Assembly: GCA_015847255.1 (NCBI GenBank)
Contig: JADLZK010008248.1
Coordinates: 1,196,475-1,260,474 of the forward strand
DNA length: 64,000 bases
Reading direction: 5' to 3'
Origin: Hyparrhenia diplandra
Taxonomy: Eukaryota; Streptophyta; Magnoliopsida; Poales; Poaceae
A program made the translations under genes and the position numbers. Positions 11,226 to 22,228 of the stretch are shown in pieces. The notes below the pieces were generated by a model. The model searched no databases. It was not told where the DNA came from and worked only from the letters and a program-made list of their open reading frames with translations. Every line of letters begins with the position of its first letter. Position 1 is the first letter of the stretch.

Positions 11226-11569
11226 TGTCACAGCCGCCTTTGGGAGGGTCGGCGGTGACGGTGGCGCGTGGCGGCCTGGACGGGCGGCGGCGTGGTAGCA
11301 GGGAGGCGGCGGCATGTGGGGAGAGAGGAGGCGGCGGCGCAGGGGTAGGGAACAGGAGTTGGGGAAATATTTTTTTTATTTGCTAGTTCTACATCCTCTT
11401 TATTTATATAGCCCTCCTATGAGACTTGTATCTCAAGCAATCTCTAAAGATTTTCTTATATTCTAGAATACCTTTTACAAGTAAACTCTTATTCGTTTCC
11501 TAATAGGAAATTTTCTTATAGAGTGGAATATCCCCTTCACACAAAAAGTCTTAATCCTAGTTGAAGACA
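11226..11569 (-). repeat. Left LTR (3' LTR) of element 2
   Basis: Aligns with 13539-13872. Shared words include TTTATATAGCCCTCCTATG, GGAATACCTTT and TATAGAGTGGAATATCC. The two copies differ by many substitutions and indels, which indicates an old insertion. Confidence 0.75.
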
Positions 11570-13538
11570 ATGATGACGTGGACGGCGAGAGCAGTGGTGG
11601 CGGCGTCGGCACCGCACCTTTAGGGCGCGCGACGCCGCCTTCCTCTCTGGCCGCCCTAGCCGGTTGGGCCGCGCTTGCCCTCCCTGGGCTGGGCTGGACT
11701 TGTACTTTGACATCTCCCCATCGTTCGATGAGGCAATGCGTCCACGCATCGGCTAACCGACCAAGTAGAAGTGTAGGCCACCGCGGTGAGAGGTGCGGTG
11801 TCACTGAGTCCATACCGTAGCCTGTCATGAAACTCATTGGCGAAGAAGGCATCATCAAAGGAGAAGTCGAAGTGCAGCTGCTAGAAGTAGATGGAGAAGA
11901 CATAGCTAAAGGGCGGGCGCACCTTGGGTCTGTCGAGTCATGCCGCTGCAATGACGGAGCCACTCATGACCCCTATAAGGTGTAGCGTTTGTTGTGATGT
12001 CGGGGTCTCAGAATGGAGTAGACTGTACCAACCTTCACCTACATGTGTATGTTCCTGTAGAAGGCATGTCGCGTCGAGGAGACTGGCGTCGAAGTGGAGC
12101 GGAGTAAGCGACCGTAGAGGAGGTCGCTTGTAGTCTGCACAATCGGGCCGACCTAGGGGACGCCGGCACCCAATGAGTCCACCATCACATTGTTGACGTG
12201 GATGAACTCGTTGCCGTTGTCGTCGAAGAGATGGATCGTGGCTCCGTGCATTTAGACATCTGGTTACCGTCCCATGAGCAAGATGCTTGTTGGGAAGGCC
12301 ATGTTGAGATGGTGTTGATGCCGGAGATGAAAGCCCCACCACAAGAGCATGTGTTGGAACTCCTTGCCGTAGTAGGAGGTCTTTTTGGAGGGTGGAAGCT
12401 ACTTTGGAAAGTAGCGATGGGTGTACCGACGATGCCGTTGTACAATGACCACACCGGTGCTGCAGCTTGCAACTCGATGGTTGTTGATATCATATGGAGG
12501 TCCTGGTTCGTTGAGGTGGCAAGGTGGAGCTTAGTGAGAAGGTCAAGGGCGACCTGGTGGTCGATGGCGTCTGTGGTCACCGTGTGGTGCTACATCTAGT
12601 ACATTGACGACGGGAGCACCATTGGCATAACTTGTAGCGAAGTCGGGGCAGTGGCGTTGAAGTCCTGCATGAAGAGAATTGCCTCGTGCATGTAGCATGG
12701 CTCCTCCCTCTAAACTGCCTCCCGAAGAGGCAAGCGTAGACCACCGACGAAGATGTGTACGCGATGAAGTAGGCTTGGAAGTTCAAGGCACCTGGCATAG
12801 TCCTCGAAGGTGTTAATGTAGTCGTTCAGCATACTGTCCTGCCTTGATGGTGTCAGCTATCCCGTCGTGGTGTTGTAGATTGGAGGCCCAAAGTCGTGCC
12901 TGAGGAAGCACGTGAAGACGTCCCATGCCTCCAACGGCCTTCTTCTGGTCATCCGAAGGAACCAGAGGTGTGCCGCAGCTGTGAGATAGCAAACAACGAA
13001 CCTGACGTGGGGCGGGGAACGAGCTCCTGCTATAACGTGAACAGCGTCTCCATCTTGTCGATCTAGGGTGCCGGGTTGTTGGTACTTGTCGTATGTCGGA
13101 GGCGTTAGGCGAATCGCCATCTTGTTGAGTGGAGCCAGGGCTGGTGCCGCCTGAGCGGGAGGTGTCGGCTACTCGCTGATCGTCCTCCTTGGTGATCATC
13201 TTCATCTTAGGTCAGGTCGAAGGCGAGGCCAGTGGTGTCATCGGTGGCAGCGTTGGGGATGAGGGTGGTTCCATCATGGAGCCTGGGATCGCCCCTGGCC
13301 ATCGGCGGCGGCCATGGCCGGGACATCCACGTCTTTCACCGTCGAGCGTATAGGTGGAAGGTAGACCAGGTGCTGATGTAGGCCTTCTCCATGCATTGAA
13401 GACGAGCCTCGATCTTGTCAAAGCGACGATCGCTCCTCTCGAAGTTGTCCTCCAGAAGACGCTTGCAGGGGCCATGAAGAAATCGTGACGTTTCGAAAGC
13501 CATCGGTGGTGGGAATCATTCGGTCTCCGAATAGCACG
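11570..13538 (-). pseudogene. Degenerate gag-like ORF of element 2
   Basis: Just inside the 5' LTR the minus strand encodes a start similar to ERSDRRFDKIEARLQCMEK, a coiled gag N terminus common in grass gypsy elements. Further on, 12857-13120 reads FVVCYLTAAAHLWFLRM followed by FLRHDFGPP, the core of a Ty3-gypsy gag domain. Near 12700-12810 a segment like NDYINTFEDYARCLELPSL and LRLPLREAV matches the gag C-terminal part across frames. Stops and frameshifts break the reading frame. The remaining 700 bp contain unrecognised frames and no protease or RT. Confidence 0.6.
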
Positions 13539-13872
13539 TGTCACAGCTGCGTTGGGGACGGGCAGCGCCGACGCTGGTGCGTGATGGCGCTGAAGGCAGC
13601 GGCGCAGCAGCAGGGAGGCGACGACGTGTGGGGAGAGGGGGAGGCAGCGACGTAAACAGGAGTTGGGGGAATATTTCTTTATTTGGTTGTCCCTAAAAGA
13701 TTACATCCTTCTTGTTTATATAGCCCTCCTATGGGACTTGTATCCAATCTCTAAAAGATTCTTTATATTCCGGAATACCTTTACAAGCAAACTCTTATTC
13801 GTTTTCTAATAGGATATTTTCTTATAGAGTGGAATATCCTCTGCACACAAAAATTCCTAATCCAACTTGACG
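13539..13872 (-). repeat. Right LTR (5' LTR) of element 2
   Basis: Starts TGTCACAGCTGCG, matching TGTCACAGCCGCC at 11226. On its left edge is CG, then the PBS-like site. The right end is approximate because the terminal bases of the two LTRs diverge. Confidence 0.7.
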
Positions 13873-14029
13873 TCTTTTCACTAAGTACTTAACACCGTCA
13901 AGTGTTCCAAATGGACGGAAAGCCTTCCAGCTAATAAAATTTTATTTGGAGGTCTTTCACCCAAATTCAGAAAAAAAAGGATCCAATACCTAAAGCAACA
14001 AAATTTTCAGGGCCTTTCACCTAATTATC

Positions 14030-15450
14030 CCATTATTTTGCTATTGAACCTGTCACTATGTTGTACTACTATCTTCCACTTCCAGCACGCCCTTTGCTAA
14101 CTTTCTAAATTCGCTATTGCCTGCATACAAGCCGAACACGCCTGGTTCACAGTTTTCGCGCCACGACACAAGTAAGCAACCGGGATGTGGATTGGATCGT
14201 TGTTCAGCAGCAAACAGTCTCAAGAGATGTGGCACAGACTTGAGCCTCCAGAGCCTCCATCACAGCAGCACCAGCATTGGAAAAGCTTACAGTAGCCACC
14301 AATGTTGTCACTGCTTTCATCTCTGCATACATGCGCGCAGTCACGGTCACTAATATCATCCCAGCACCCCCCTTTATAATTGCCGCTCAAGTGTTCGTGT
14401 TCCTTACAAGGAGCGGACTCTGCATGGATCCAATCGACATTTAAGCAACAAATAAAGATCATGTTCTATATATGTGATCCAGCCATGAGCGCGTGTGTGT
14501 AGCTACAGAGCCAGCGGCCATGATGGTGAATAGTAGGACAAGGAGTGGGAGGATGACAGAGATATTCCTTGCCGAAGGCGCCGTTGCTTAAGTTCAACCA
14601 GAGATTGAGCAAGCAGGCAATTATATACATGTCCAATAACCAAGTACTCTTATAACGAAAAAGAAAAAATTATCACTACACGACGAGCAGATCCATCGAT
14701 CTTCCCAAGAATTCTAGGAGAAGGCTACTCTAAAAACTATGGTATTCTCCTGTCCTAAGCCATATGATGCCCTTGTGTTTTTCACCTGAGAAGAAACAGA
14801 GAAGCACAGCGGGGTGAAGCGGAAGCACGGAAGCACAGGTACCAATGCTGGCAATCATTTCTTTCTTTAACCTTCACTCTGCTTCTTTGGTGGGTGGACT
14901 TCATCTGTCTTTTTAAAAAGGAAAAACAAATAAAGGGATTCTTTTTAGCCTGCGCCTGTTTATCACAAGTTGGCATCTTCAACTTGTTCGGTTGGCTGGT
15001 ACAGGCTGGCTGATGCTAATTTATTGAGAAAGAAAAGTACTGTTGAATGGCTGACTGGTGTTGATTTGTTGTGAGAGAAAAATATTATTGGCAGGTGGCT
15101 AAACCCTACCGTGTCTGGCCAGCTTGGACGCTTGGGTACTGTTGACGGGATGATTTGTCTAATATATTTATTTTAGCAAATTTATTAGTAGCGGTGATTG
15201 CGTTTAATCAGATGATGAATTGTTTATTCGAATGTTGCAGTATAAAAAAGTTGATGCAGGCTAATCAATGTGACCTGATCAGGGCCGGCAAGGCATGCTG
15301 GCTCAATATTTATTCAAGGGCATGCATACATGCTTGTAGCAGTTTGCTTTGAAAAGGCCAATCAGATAGAATGCAACCAGGGGAGATCGGAGAGATAACC
15401 AGTGAATGTTGGCTGCATCACATCCATGCATATGGAAGGAGAGTCCAGGT
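14030..15450. repeat. Duplicated defensin block, copy A
   Basis: Collinear with 21417-22875 over about 1.4 kb, with substitutions and small indels, and in part with 36390-37480. Shared segments include the region downstream of the defensin gene, both exons, the intron and about 850 bp of 5' flank (for example GATGATGAATTGTTTATTCG and GAAAAGGCCAATCA). A further left part of the block, near 11095-11215, seems split off by element 2. The copy ends on the right at a Helitron-like terminus. Confidence 0.8.
14220..14584 (-). pseudogene. Defensin-like gene copy A, start codon and splice donor lost
   Basis: Exon 1 equivalent is 14503-14584 and exon 2 is 14220-14419. Relative to copies B and C the initiator ATG is ACG (14582-14584), and the splice donor GT after exon 1 is CT (TGTAGCTACA versus TGTAGGTACG in B). 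Exon 2 is open and encodes a cysteine-rich domain with SGNYKGGCW, CAHVC, SSDNIGGYC and FQCWCCC, that is GxC, CxxxC and CxC as in the plant defensin fold. It has ten cysteines, like copies B and C. The two specific lesions make normal expression unlikely. A different upstream start or alternative splicing cannot be excluded. Confidence 0.8.
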
Positions 15451-16629
15451 TCTCTATATACCTACTAATAAAAGAGAGAAAATTTCGTTCACCTTTTTTC
15501 CACTTTTTTCTGCCTGCTTGCGAGAGTCCCACGATGTTACGGCGATGCTAGCCCAGTCGTCTCCGGCACTGTTCCCATTCTTCTACCCTACAAAGGCGCT
15601 ACCGTCGGCGCCCAAGTGCCTCAACCTCGAGCTCGCTGAGGAGGAGTACCACGCCTGCGTCTGTGCGTCGGCGTTCGCATCGCACGCAGCGTCGCTGCCT
15701 GGCGCCCCAGCGTGCATTGCCGGTGTCAAGCGATGCCGTCCGCCCGCCAGGGGGCGGCACAGCGGGGGCGCGAGAGGTGCGGATGATGACGCGTAGGAGT
15801 TCGTCCATGTCGGTGTCATTCCATCTTCTAGTGCAAGCTCGCACGCGATGCGGTCGAGTGCGGGTGCATGAAAGTGCGGCGTTGGCTAGCCTAGGATCGA
15901 CCAGTGGCGGGCATGCGGCCCACGGGCGACGAGGTGGAGCACGGCTGGCGGCGACGTCACGCGTCCGCCTCCAAATATTCTCATGAACGCTATGGGGTTT
16001 GCAATGGATGAACTAATCTGAAATTAGGATGATTTAGCAAATTTCTACTATGTCCAATCAGTCATAGCTTCTTTATTAAGAAACTTGGCCTTCGAAAGAA
16101 CAAGTGTTACATAGCAATTCTCAATTTAAATACCAAAAAGACAAATAAAACAAGAACCAAATTTGAAAAATGCTAAAATCCATAAAAAAATACAAGTAGT
16201 TAGAGTAATAAATGCTCCTCATAATAAAAAAAATCTAAAACTTAAATAAGCTTAAAAGAATCCCCTACCAAGTACAATTCGAAAACGGTCAGGCTCTCTA
16301 CATCTTATATGCGACCTAGACTCACATGAGCCGTGCACGTCCATACGAGTTACTCCCTCCGCCCCTTTTTATATGTGTCGTCCGGGAAGCGTGTTTGTGA
16401 GGGAAACACGGTTTTTAGAGACAAACATTTAGGGACAGAGGGAGTAGCAACTTGTGTCTATCAATGATGCGCAGTTCGATTCTAATGTGTATTAAACATA
16501 AATGTCTACTCATAGTGTTGTAACCACATGGTCACTGCCCAAACCCTGTTATTATTTTGCTTTTGCACAGGCGTATAACAAAAGATTGGGATTCGATTCC
16601 CTATTGCAATGCACAGACACTTTTGCTAG
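15451..16629 (+). mobile_element. Helitron-like non-autonomous element
   Basis: The left end TCTCTATATACCTACTAATA resembles 5' ends of rice Helitrons. The right end, TTGCAATGCACAGACAC then TTTTGCTAGT, ends in CTAG followed by T, as Helitron 3' ends do. The interior holds a GC-rich patch with an open frame (15371-15796 on +, no recognised domain), perhaps captured host DNA, and a nested Stowaway MITE. The base before the left end is T rather than A, which weakens the boundary. Confidence 0.45.
16351..16446. mobile_element. Stowaway MITE, 96 bp, with TA target duplication
   Basis: TA-CTCCCTCCGCCCC at the left is mirrored by GGGACAGAGGGAG-TA at the right. That is the Stowaway terminal inverted repeat with a TA duplication. 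It is nested inside the Helitron-like element. Confidence 0.85.
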
Positions 16630-17687
16630 TAATATTCAAAAAGTGACTGTACCCAGAGTGGTTTAGACATATGTCATTATAATATGATGGATCCAATCTT
16701 TCTTATTTGGTACTTCCTCCGGTTCCAAAATTCTTTTGCGCAGTTACACAATTTTCAATACACAGTTGATTATTACGTTTTGCTACAAAATATTTATCAA
16801 ATATGGAGAAAGCTAGCATGCTTTTATGAAACCACATTTTGGGACGAATCTACTGCACGATATTTTCATATATCTCTATAACATAAAAAAGAACAAAGAG
16901 GAGACAATGTTTTGGTGCGACATTTGCTTTGGTCCTGCCATCCGCCACCCCATGCGACCCACAGCGAGAAAAGGAAACAAATCGCCCATACGAGAAATTT
17001 ACACAGGCTGTTATAATATCTGTTTAAAAATAAAGAAACAAATGCGATCCCACCTCCCACGCTATTAAATTGGCGAGCCAAAAAGAAACAAATTGCCAAT
17101 CTGTCACTCAATACACGCACGCATGCAATCGCTATTTTGGAAAGTTGTGGTCACCGGACAAAAATTATGTTTTCCTTCTACCCTCCCGTTCTCCCGTGCA
17201 TGTATTCCTTCTCCCCTTCCTGTTCTCCCGTGCCTTCTCCACTCCCAATTATCCCTTCCGCCGCCGCCCGATCGTGCCGCCACCTTGACGCGACCCGTCC
17301 GTCCTCGGCTGCAGCGCCGGGTGCAAAAAGAAGCGCCGCTGCGGTGGTGGGCGCCGTCCTTGGTTGCAGCGCCGCCCGCCCCGCCGCCCCGGTCGTGGGT
17401 ACCAAAGAAGCAGCCCTGCCGGTCGTGGGCGTTGTCCTTGGCTGTAGCGCCCGGCGGCTCCACGACACGGACGTGTTGCCGCCTCCCTTCCGTGCAGCAC
17501 CTACAGGTATGCCCACCTCCTCTATGTTGTTCTCCCAGTTTTGCGATGTTGAGGACCCAAACCCACCTCTTCAATTTGATCACTTAACAATATTGCTGTT
17601 TGACATTGCTTTCAAATGAAATTCAGTAACTGAAAAAGGCTGCTTGTTGATTCAAGAGGGAATCCCTCTGCTAATTATTATACAATA
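16630..17687. other. Intergenic DNA with a GC-rich ORF patch
   Basis: AT-rich until 17140. From 17140 to 17560 both strands have long overlapping frames rich in Ala, Pro and Arg, caused by GC-rich repeats of CCGGTCGTGGGC-like words. No domain is seen, so I do not call a gene. Confidence 0.45.
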
Positions 17688-20030
17688 CTAGCTAGAACCC
17701 CACGCAGTCGCGCGGGCTAGCAAGCTGTATCACATAAATTTACTCATAAAAACAGCATAATACATTTCAATTGAGTATTGTTAAACGACGTAAAAATACA
17801 ATTTGGTTGTTGAAAACTAAAAAACACTTCTTTAATTTTTGCTCCTGCTTAGCCAATCTTCAATACCTTTGGAGTTTAAAAAAGGCATCTGTGGAGCTGA
17901 AGGCATTGTGGGACAAATGTATAAGGCAAAAGAAAAATGTCAGCTATGAAACATTAGGTAAAAGTTTAAATGGTAATAGGGTGTGAGAACATCAGCATAT
18001 ATAAATATGAAGTGAGCACCCAGGTTTGCCTAACCTTTGTAACAAACTACACATACTCACATTTTGAATCGGTCAGCCAAAGCCAATGCATAAGAAAAAT
18101 CCTAAAATACATGACACATTAGGCCGGTAATTAGAGTGTACCACAATCAAGGAGTAAAAAGACAGTAAAATATTCATCTCGTGAGCACACACCTTAAAAT
18201 GACCATAGGCCTGAAAACATGTTGCAGGACTGCATGAAAGTTGAGTGTTCCTATCATTATTACTCAGTCTGAGTATCCAATTCACAGTAAACATCGAATT
18301 TGGCATGCACCTTGGTTATACTGAAAATAATAATCCGATGGTAAGTAAAAGGAGATGCCTATGTATCGTATACCAGCTGAAACAAATTGGTGCGTTGTAT
18401 AAGACCCATGGGAGCGGGTTTCAGTGAGCATACATAACCCTGCAGGCTATAGGTGATGTTTGTAAAGAAATTAAATCAGGGTAGATGAAGGGGTCACAAT
18501 AACCTAAACATGAGGAAAATTAGAAGCAACCTACAAACAAATGGTATTATCATGCTCTAAAACTTTTAGCTTCTTAATTGTTGTCTGAAATTGTGAGCAA
18601 TTGTAATTTCTCTACATCATCAATGGGATGTGCTGCTTATCAGAAGCTACATCAATTTTAGATGCCAGTGCCTATTGAGTATCTTTTAGATGCCAATACC
18701 CGTTAGTTTCATAAATCAACTTATCGCCAAAAAGGACATTGTCGCACTAAAGTTTGGTTTCAATGTTCATTCCACTTTGTGCCCATGCCTTTGGCAGGTG
18801 ACAGGCCTTGTATTCTTTGTCCTGTCTTAAAACAAAACTAACTGGAAGATGTAGAGGAGTAAGGCTGAACTGACGTACTGCTCACCTACTACTGGTTTGA
18901 CAATGGATGCCATGTCTATTGAAAATGAAGATATGTAAGTTGACAAAAAAACCGAAGCTGTTAGTAAACCTGCAGCAGTAGTAAATCAGTAAAGCAAAAA
19001 ACAACGATGAGCCATCTAATTTAAAAGAGGTACTGCAAATATCAACGCAATAAAATAGGATGACTTATTGCCGTATCGTCTCAGGATGGCTTCCAACTTT
19101 TTTGGGTGTTTCACATTTCGGCAACTACAATTAACATTTGAGCAACCTTTGCTGTCCATCAATTAACATTTGGTGCAGCACATAGCAGCTAAGAAGGTGA
19201 GGGAATATGAATTAGCTCTTTTTTTTGTTTTGGCATTCCATCGAACACATGAAAGGTAGACACAAAGGGCAGAGGGAACATACTGTGCACAAGATGAGGA
19301 AGATCGTGAACGAAGCAGCACCACAGTGACGGCGGAGCAAAAAGAGAGAGGCCAATCGCGGTCTGCTGGGCAGCCACGAGCGTGCAACGACAGCCCACAC
19401 AGAGACGTTGCAGGCGCAAGTGGTGCCTCGGTGGCTGTGGCTGTGCTTGCTGCATGGCCCTCCGGGGGCGGCGGTGGACTCAGCAGGGAGATGTAGGGAG
19501 AGAGGTACTCAAACCTGCGAGCGGACGGTTGGACGCGTAACGCGCGGCCGTGGCCATCGGCGATGCAACACCTTACGGAGCATGGGGCTGAATGGGGAAG
19601 GGCAGGAACAGAGACGTCGCGACTGAGACACGCGGTACGGAGGTGCGCGAGGCGACAACCGCATGCCGGCGTGCACCGCCATGGCAGGGTGTCGGCAGGC
19701 TCGCGCGGCGGCGGAGTCGGAGCTGAGATCCTCACGCCGGGGGAGGGTCGCTGGCAGGGGCGGAGAGGGAGCGATGTGAGGGGAGGTTTCAGAGAGCAGA
19801 CGATGGAGTCGCGGCAGCTAGAGGTGTCGTCGGCGGAGGGAGGGGGCGCGGCGGAGGCAGAGCGTCGCCGTGAGCCGGCAGCGGGCGGTGGAAGGGCAGC
19901 AGGGAGCGGTGGAGCGGGCGTGGGGCTGGATTGACCCGTGGTTTGTGCATTGGTAATGGAACAGAAGAGGTTTACGGAGATGACAATGCACGCACGAATT
20001 TCAGACGAGATCTGTTTCTGTACTGTGGTG
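17688..20030 (-). mobile_element. Possible Helitron (3' end at 17688) carrying a gene-like GC-rich segment
   Basis: On the minus strand 17688-17725 reads a GC-rich hairpin (GCCCGCGCGACTGCGTGGGG), then a short spacer and CTAG before T, the form of a Helitron 3' terminus. The 5' end was not found, so the right limit is nominal. The segment 19160-19935 turns GC-rich with long frames on both strands, like the first exon and promoter of a grass gene, and 17.8-19.1 kb looks like intron or UTR. A captured gene fragment is plausible, but no protein domain is recognisable. Confidence 0.3.
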
Positions 20031-20037
20031 CTTAGAA

Positions 20038-20337
20038 GGATCTTCGTACATTGGTCGACATCACCTTTCCGGACCTAAACGCAAACATAGCAAATAAAGA
20101 CTACATCACCACGAGCTTTGCCATGATTGTCCAAAAGTCATAGGGCCAAACTATCCCGAATGTGGGTATGTATCGCCTAAGACCGGTGTTCGCTCACGGT
20201 CGATTGTATCTTGCGATGTCTAGAGCCACGTCAAAAGCGAATATCAAGATCCTTGCCCTCCCGCCTGATGCGGATATAGGGGAGGAGGCCAAAAAGATGG
20301 AGAAGAAAAATACTAGAAGAATGGCATCGGAAAAATA
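20038..20337 (+). pseudogene. Helitron Rep/helicase C-terminal fragment with internal deletion
   Basis: Reading across frames, the + strand gives TFPDLNANIANKDYITT, then directly SFAMIVQKS, GQTIPNVGMYRL, PVFAHGRLYLAMSRAT and NIKILALP. These match late PIF1-type helicase motifs of plant Helitrons (motifs around SFAMT-NK-QGQT and GQLYVALSRAT). In intact proteins about 110 residues separate YIT-R from SFAMT-NK, and here they are fused, so an internal deletion has occurred. A stop falls in the QGQT motif and frames are shifted. Upstream helicase motifs and the Rep domain are absent from this stretch. I assign it to the Helitron whose 3' end lies at 20883. Confidence 0.75.
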
Positions 20338-20849
20338 AAAAGAATGCAACAAGTAAAAGGGTAAGGATAAGAAGACCCTAGCGGTTGATGAATTTTCACG
20401 AAGAATATTATATGGAAGAAGTTCTAACGCAATAGGCGAGGTAATAGAAGATTACTAACACATGCAATGTATTTTTAATTCAATTTATATTGTACAAATA
20501 TTATTTAACTAATGTCATATTTGTTGATATTTCTAGGTACTTCTAAATGGTCACGGAGGTGTTATATCTCATGTGTACAGGATGGTATAAAGATGCGTCG
20601 AAACTTACTCGTGGATTTATTAGCACATGAAATAAATGAATATCGAAAATTTCTTCGGCCGATATAAAACATTATCTTAGGTGAATTATAGAAAAACCCA
20701 TAAAAAGAGTTTACAAACACGTGACATCCATGATTCATTGTGTTACTTTCACAAAATTTGTTTGGATTAAATGTCAATTTAATATCATTGTTTAATTTCA
20801 TAGTATTGTTACCTTATCATGCGATTCATATTTTTTTATAAAATTTGGT

Positions 20850-20883
20850 TATCCCGTAGCACCACACACGGACAATTAACTAG
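20850..20883 (+). other. Helitron 3' terminus
   Basis: TATCCCGTAGCACCACACAC then GGACAATTAACTAG followed by T. The short CCGT/ACGG stem followed about ten bases later by CTAG fits a Helitron 3' end. It lies 550 bp downstream of the helicase remnant, on the same strand. Confidence 0.55.
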
Positions 20884-20899
20884 TCCAACACAAAACACA

Positions 20900-21220
20900 T
20901 ATCCCTCCGTCCCCTTTTAAATGTTGTCCAGGCTACGGTAGTTTGTCCCTGAATAATTGTCGTTGCCTACAAAGACTCTAGGGCGGTACAGCATGGAGCA
21001 GAGAGGCTGTCCCTCGCATGTCCCTCGCGATCGGCACCCACGAGGCCACAACCACCGCACAAAAATTCACCCACCAGGCCACCACCACTGCACAAATTTG
21101 TGGAGTAAATAAAAATAGCATGCCATCAATCATTGTCACTAGGTGTGTTCAGGCCAACAGCTTTCTATCTTAATTCCGCGTCCAACGCCCAACGGCACTT
21201 AAATGGGGACAGAGGGAGTA
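20900..21220. mobile_element. Stowaway-type MITE, 321 bp
   Basis: The left end TA-TCCCTCCGTCCCC is mirrored by GGGGACAGAGGGAG-TA at the right, with TA target bases at both ends. The interior has no coding potential and contains a GC-richer segment. It sits immediately right of the Helitron 3' end. Confidence 0.8.
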
Positions 21221-21605
21221 AATTTATTTGCAATCAGTAGTTTGAAACATTGACTTATTAGCACAACTTCTCGAAACGTGAAGAACTTTTGGAACTGAAC
21301 AAAGGAAGTATTTGTTTATCCGATATACATTTTTGCATATAACTTTTGGGCTTTACTTTGATACTGTATTATGCTACAAACCACGTGTATGATATTATTT
21401 AATTGGAACTTCGAACCCATTTTGCTATTGAACCTGTCACTACGTTGTACTATCTTCCACTTCTAGCACGCCCTGTCGCCCTTTGCTAACTTTCTAAATT
21501 CGCCACTGCCTGCAATACAACGCCTGGTTCACAGTTTTCAACATAAGCTACCGGGATGGATTGGATCGGATCGTTGTTCCCGAGCGCTAGCAGCAGCAAA
21601 CAGTC

Positions 21606-22228
21606 TCAAGAGATCAGCTGGCACATTCTTGAGGCAAAATCACAGCAGCACCAGCATTGGAAAAGCATACAGTAGCCGCCAATGTTGTCACTGCTTTCAG
21701 GGTGTGTTTAGCACCCCAACTTTTCCTCCAAATTCCACTATGCAAAAGAAGATTCCCCATCACATCAAAATGCCAGCACATGTATCGAGTACGAAATATA
21801 GGTAAAAAATGAACTAATTACACAGTTTAGATGTACATTGCGAGGCGATTCTTTTGAGCCTAGTTACGCCATGGTAGGATAATATTTACCACTAACAAAC
21901 GAAACGTCTACATTAAGCGATGTGACATGCGTCCAAAATTTTGCACCAAATTTTGGGTGTGTCTGCATACATGCGTGCAGTCACGGTCACTAATCCCATC
22001 CCAGCACGCCCCTTTATAATTGCCACTCAGGTGATCCTTGCAATCAGCGGACTGTGCATGGATCCAATCTAACAATGAGAACATTTGAGCAACAAATAAA
22101 GGTCATGTTCTACATATGTGATCCAGCCATGAGCGCGTGTGCGTACCTACAGAGCCAGCGGCCATGATGATGAATAGTAGGACAACGAGTAGGAGGACGC
22201 CAGAGATATTCTTTGCGGAAGGCGCCAT
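21606..22228 (-). pseudogene. Defensin-like gene copy B, acceptor mutated and MITE-disrupted
   Basis: Exon 1 (22147-22228) is intact. It starts MAPSAKNISGVLLLVVLLF, a signal peptide, with a good GT donor. At the intron end the acceptor AG has become AC (ATGCAC before AGTCCGCT), and using the next AG two bases on brings a stop almost at once. Exon 2 keeps SGNYKGACW, CTHVC, DNIGGYC and FQCWCCC, but a MITE (about 21700-21962) interrupts it right after CTHVCR. Both lesions are specific to this copy. All ten cysteines of the family remain in the split exon. Confidence 0.85.
21700..21962. mobile_element. MITE inserted in exon 2 of defensin copy B
   Basis: Present in B and absent from the same point in A and C (after CACTGCTTTC). 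It starts GGGTGTGTTTAGCACCCC and ends CCAAATTTTGGGTGTG. The interior has the words ACAGTTTAGATGTACATTGC and GAGGCGATTCTTTTGAGCCT, well known from large hAT/PIF-like MITE families of grasses. About two host bases are altered at the right junction, so the duplication is unclear. Confidence 0.75.

Larger units (their letters stand above)
11226..13872 (-). mobile_element. Pol-less LTR retrotransposon, element 2 (gag only)
   Basis: Direct repeats of about 340 bp (11226-11569 and 13539-13872) enclose about 1.97 kb. The LTR ends TGTCACAG at its left edge on the + strand (CA terminus on the minus strand). A PBS-like TGCTATTCGGAGAC follows two bases inside the right LTR, so the element runs on the minus strand. 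A gag-like region is visible but no pol. The leader word GATTCCCACCACCGA is shared with element 1. It appears to be inserted in the left part of defensin block A. No clean target duplication was found. Confidence 0.75.

Noticed and set aside
14220..14462. 80-codon minus ORF beginning MIFICCLNVDW over defensin copy A exon 2
   Set aside because: The ATG lies in the ancestral intron before the CATGCAG acceptor. The true exon 1 with signal peptide is at 14503-14584 and is broken.
17104..17619. Overlapping ORFs of 110-165 codons on both strands
   Set aside because: All arise from GC-rich repeats, show no domain, and are equally long on opposite strands.
17688..20883. A single Helitron spanning 17688 to 20883
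   Set aside because: The 3' end at 17688 is on the minus strand while the helicase remnant and the 3' end at 20883 are on the plus strand, so they cannot be one element.
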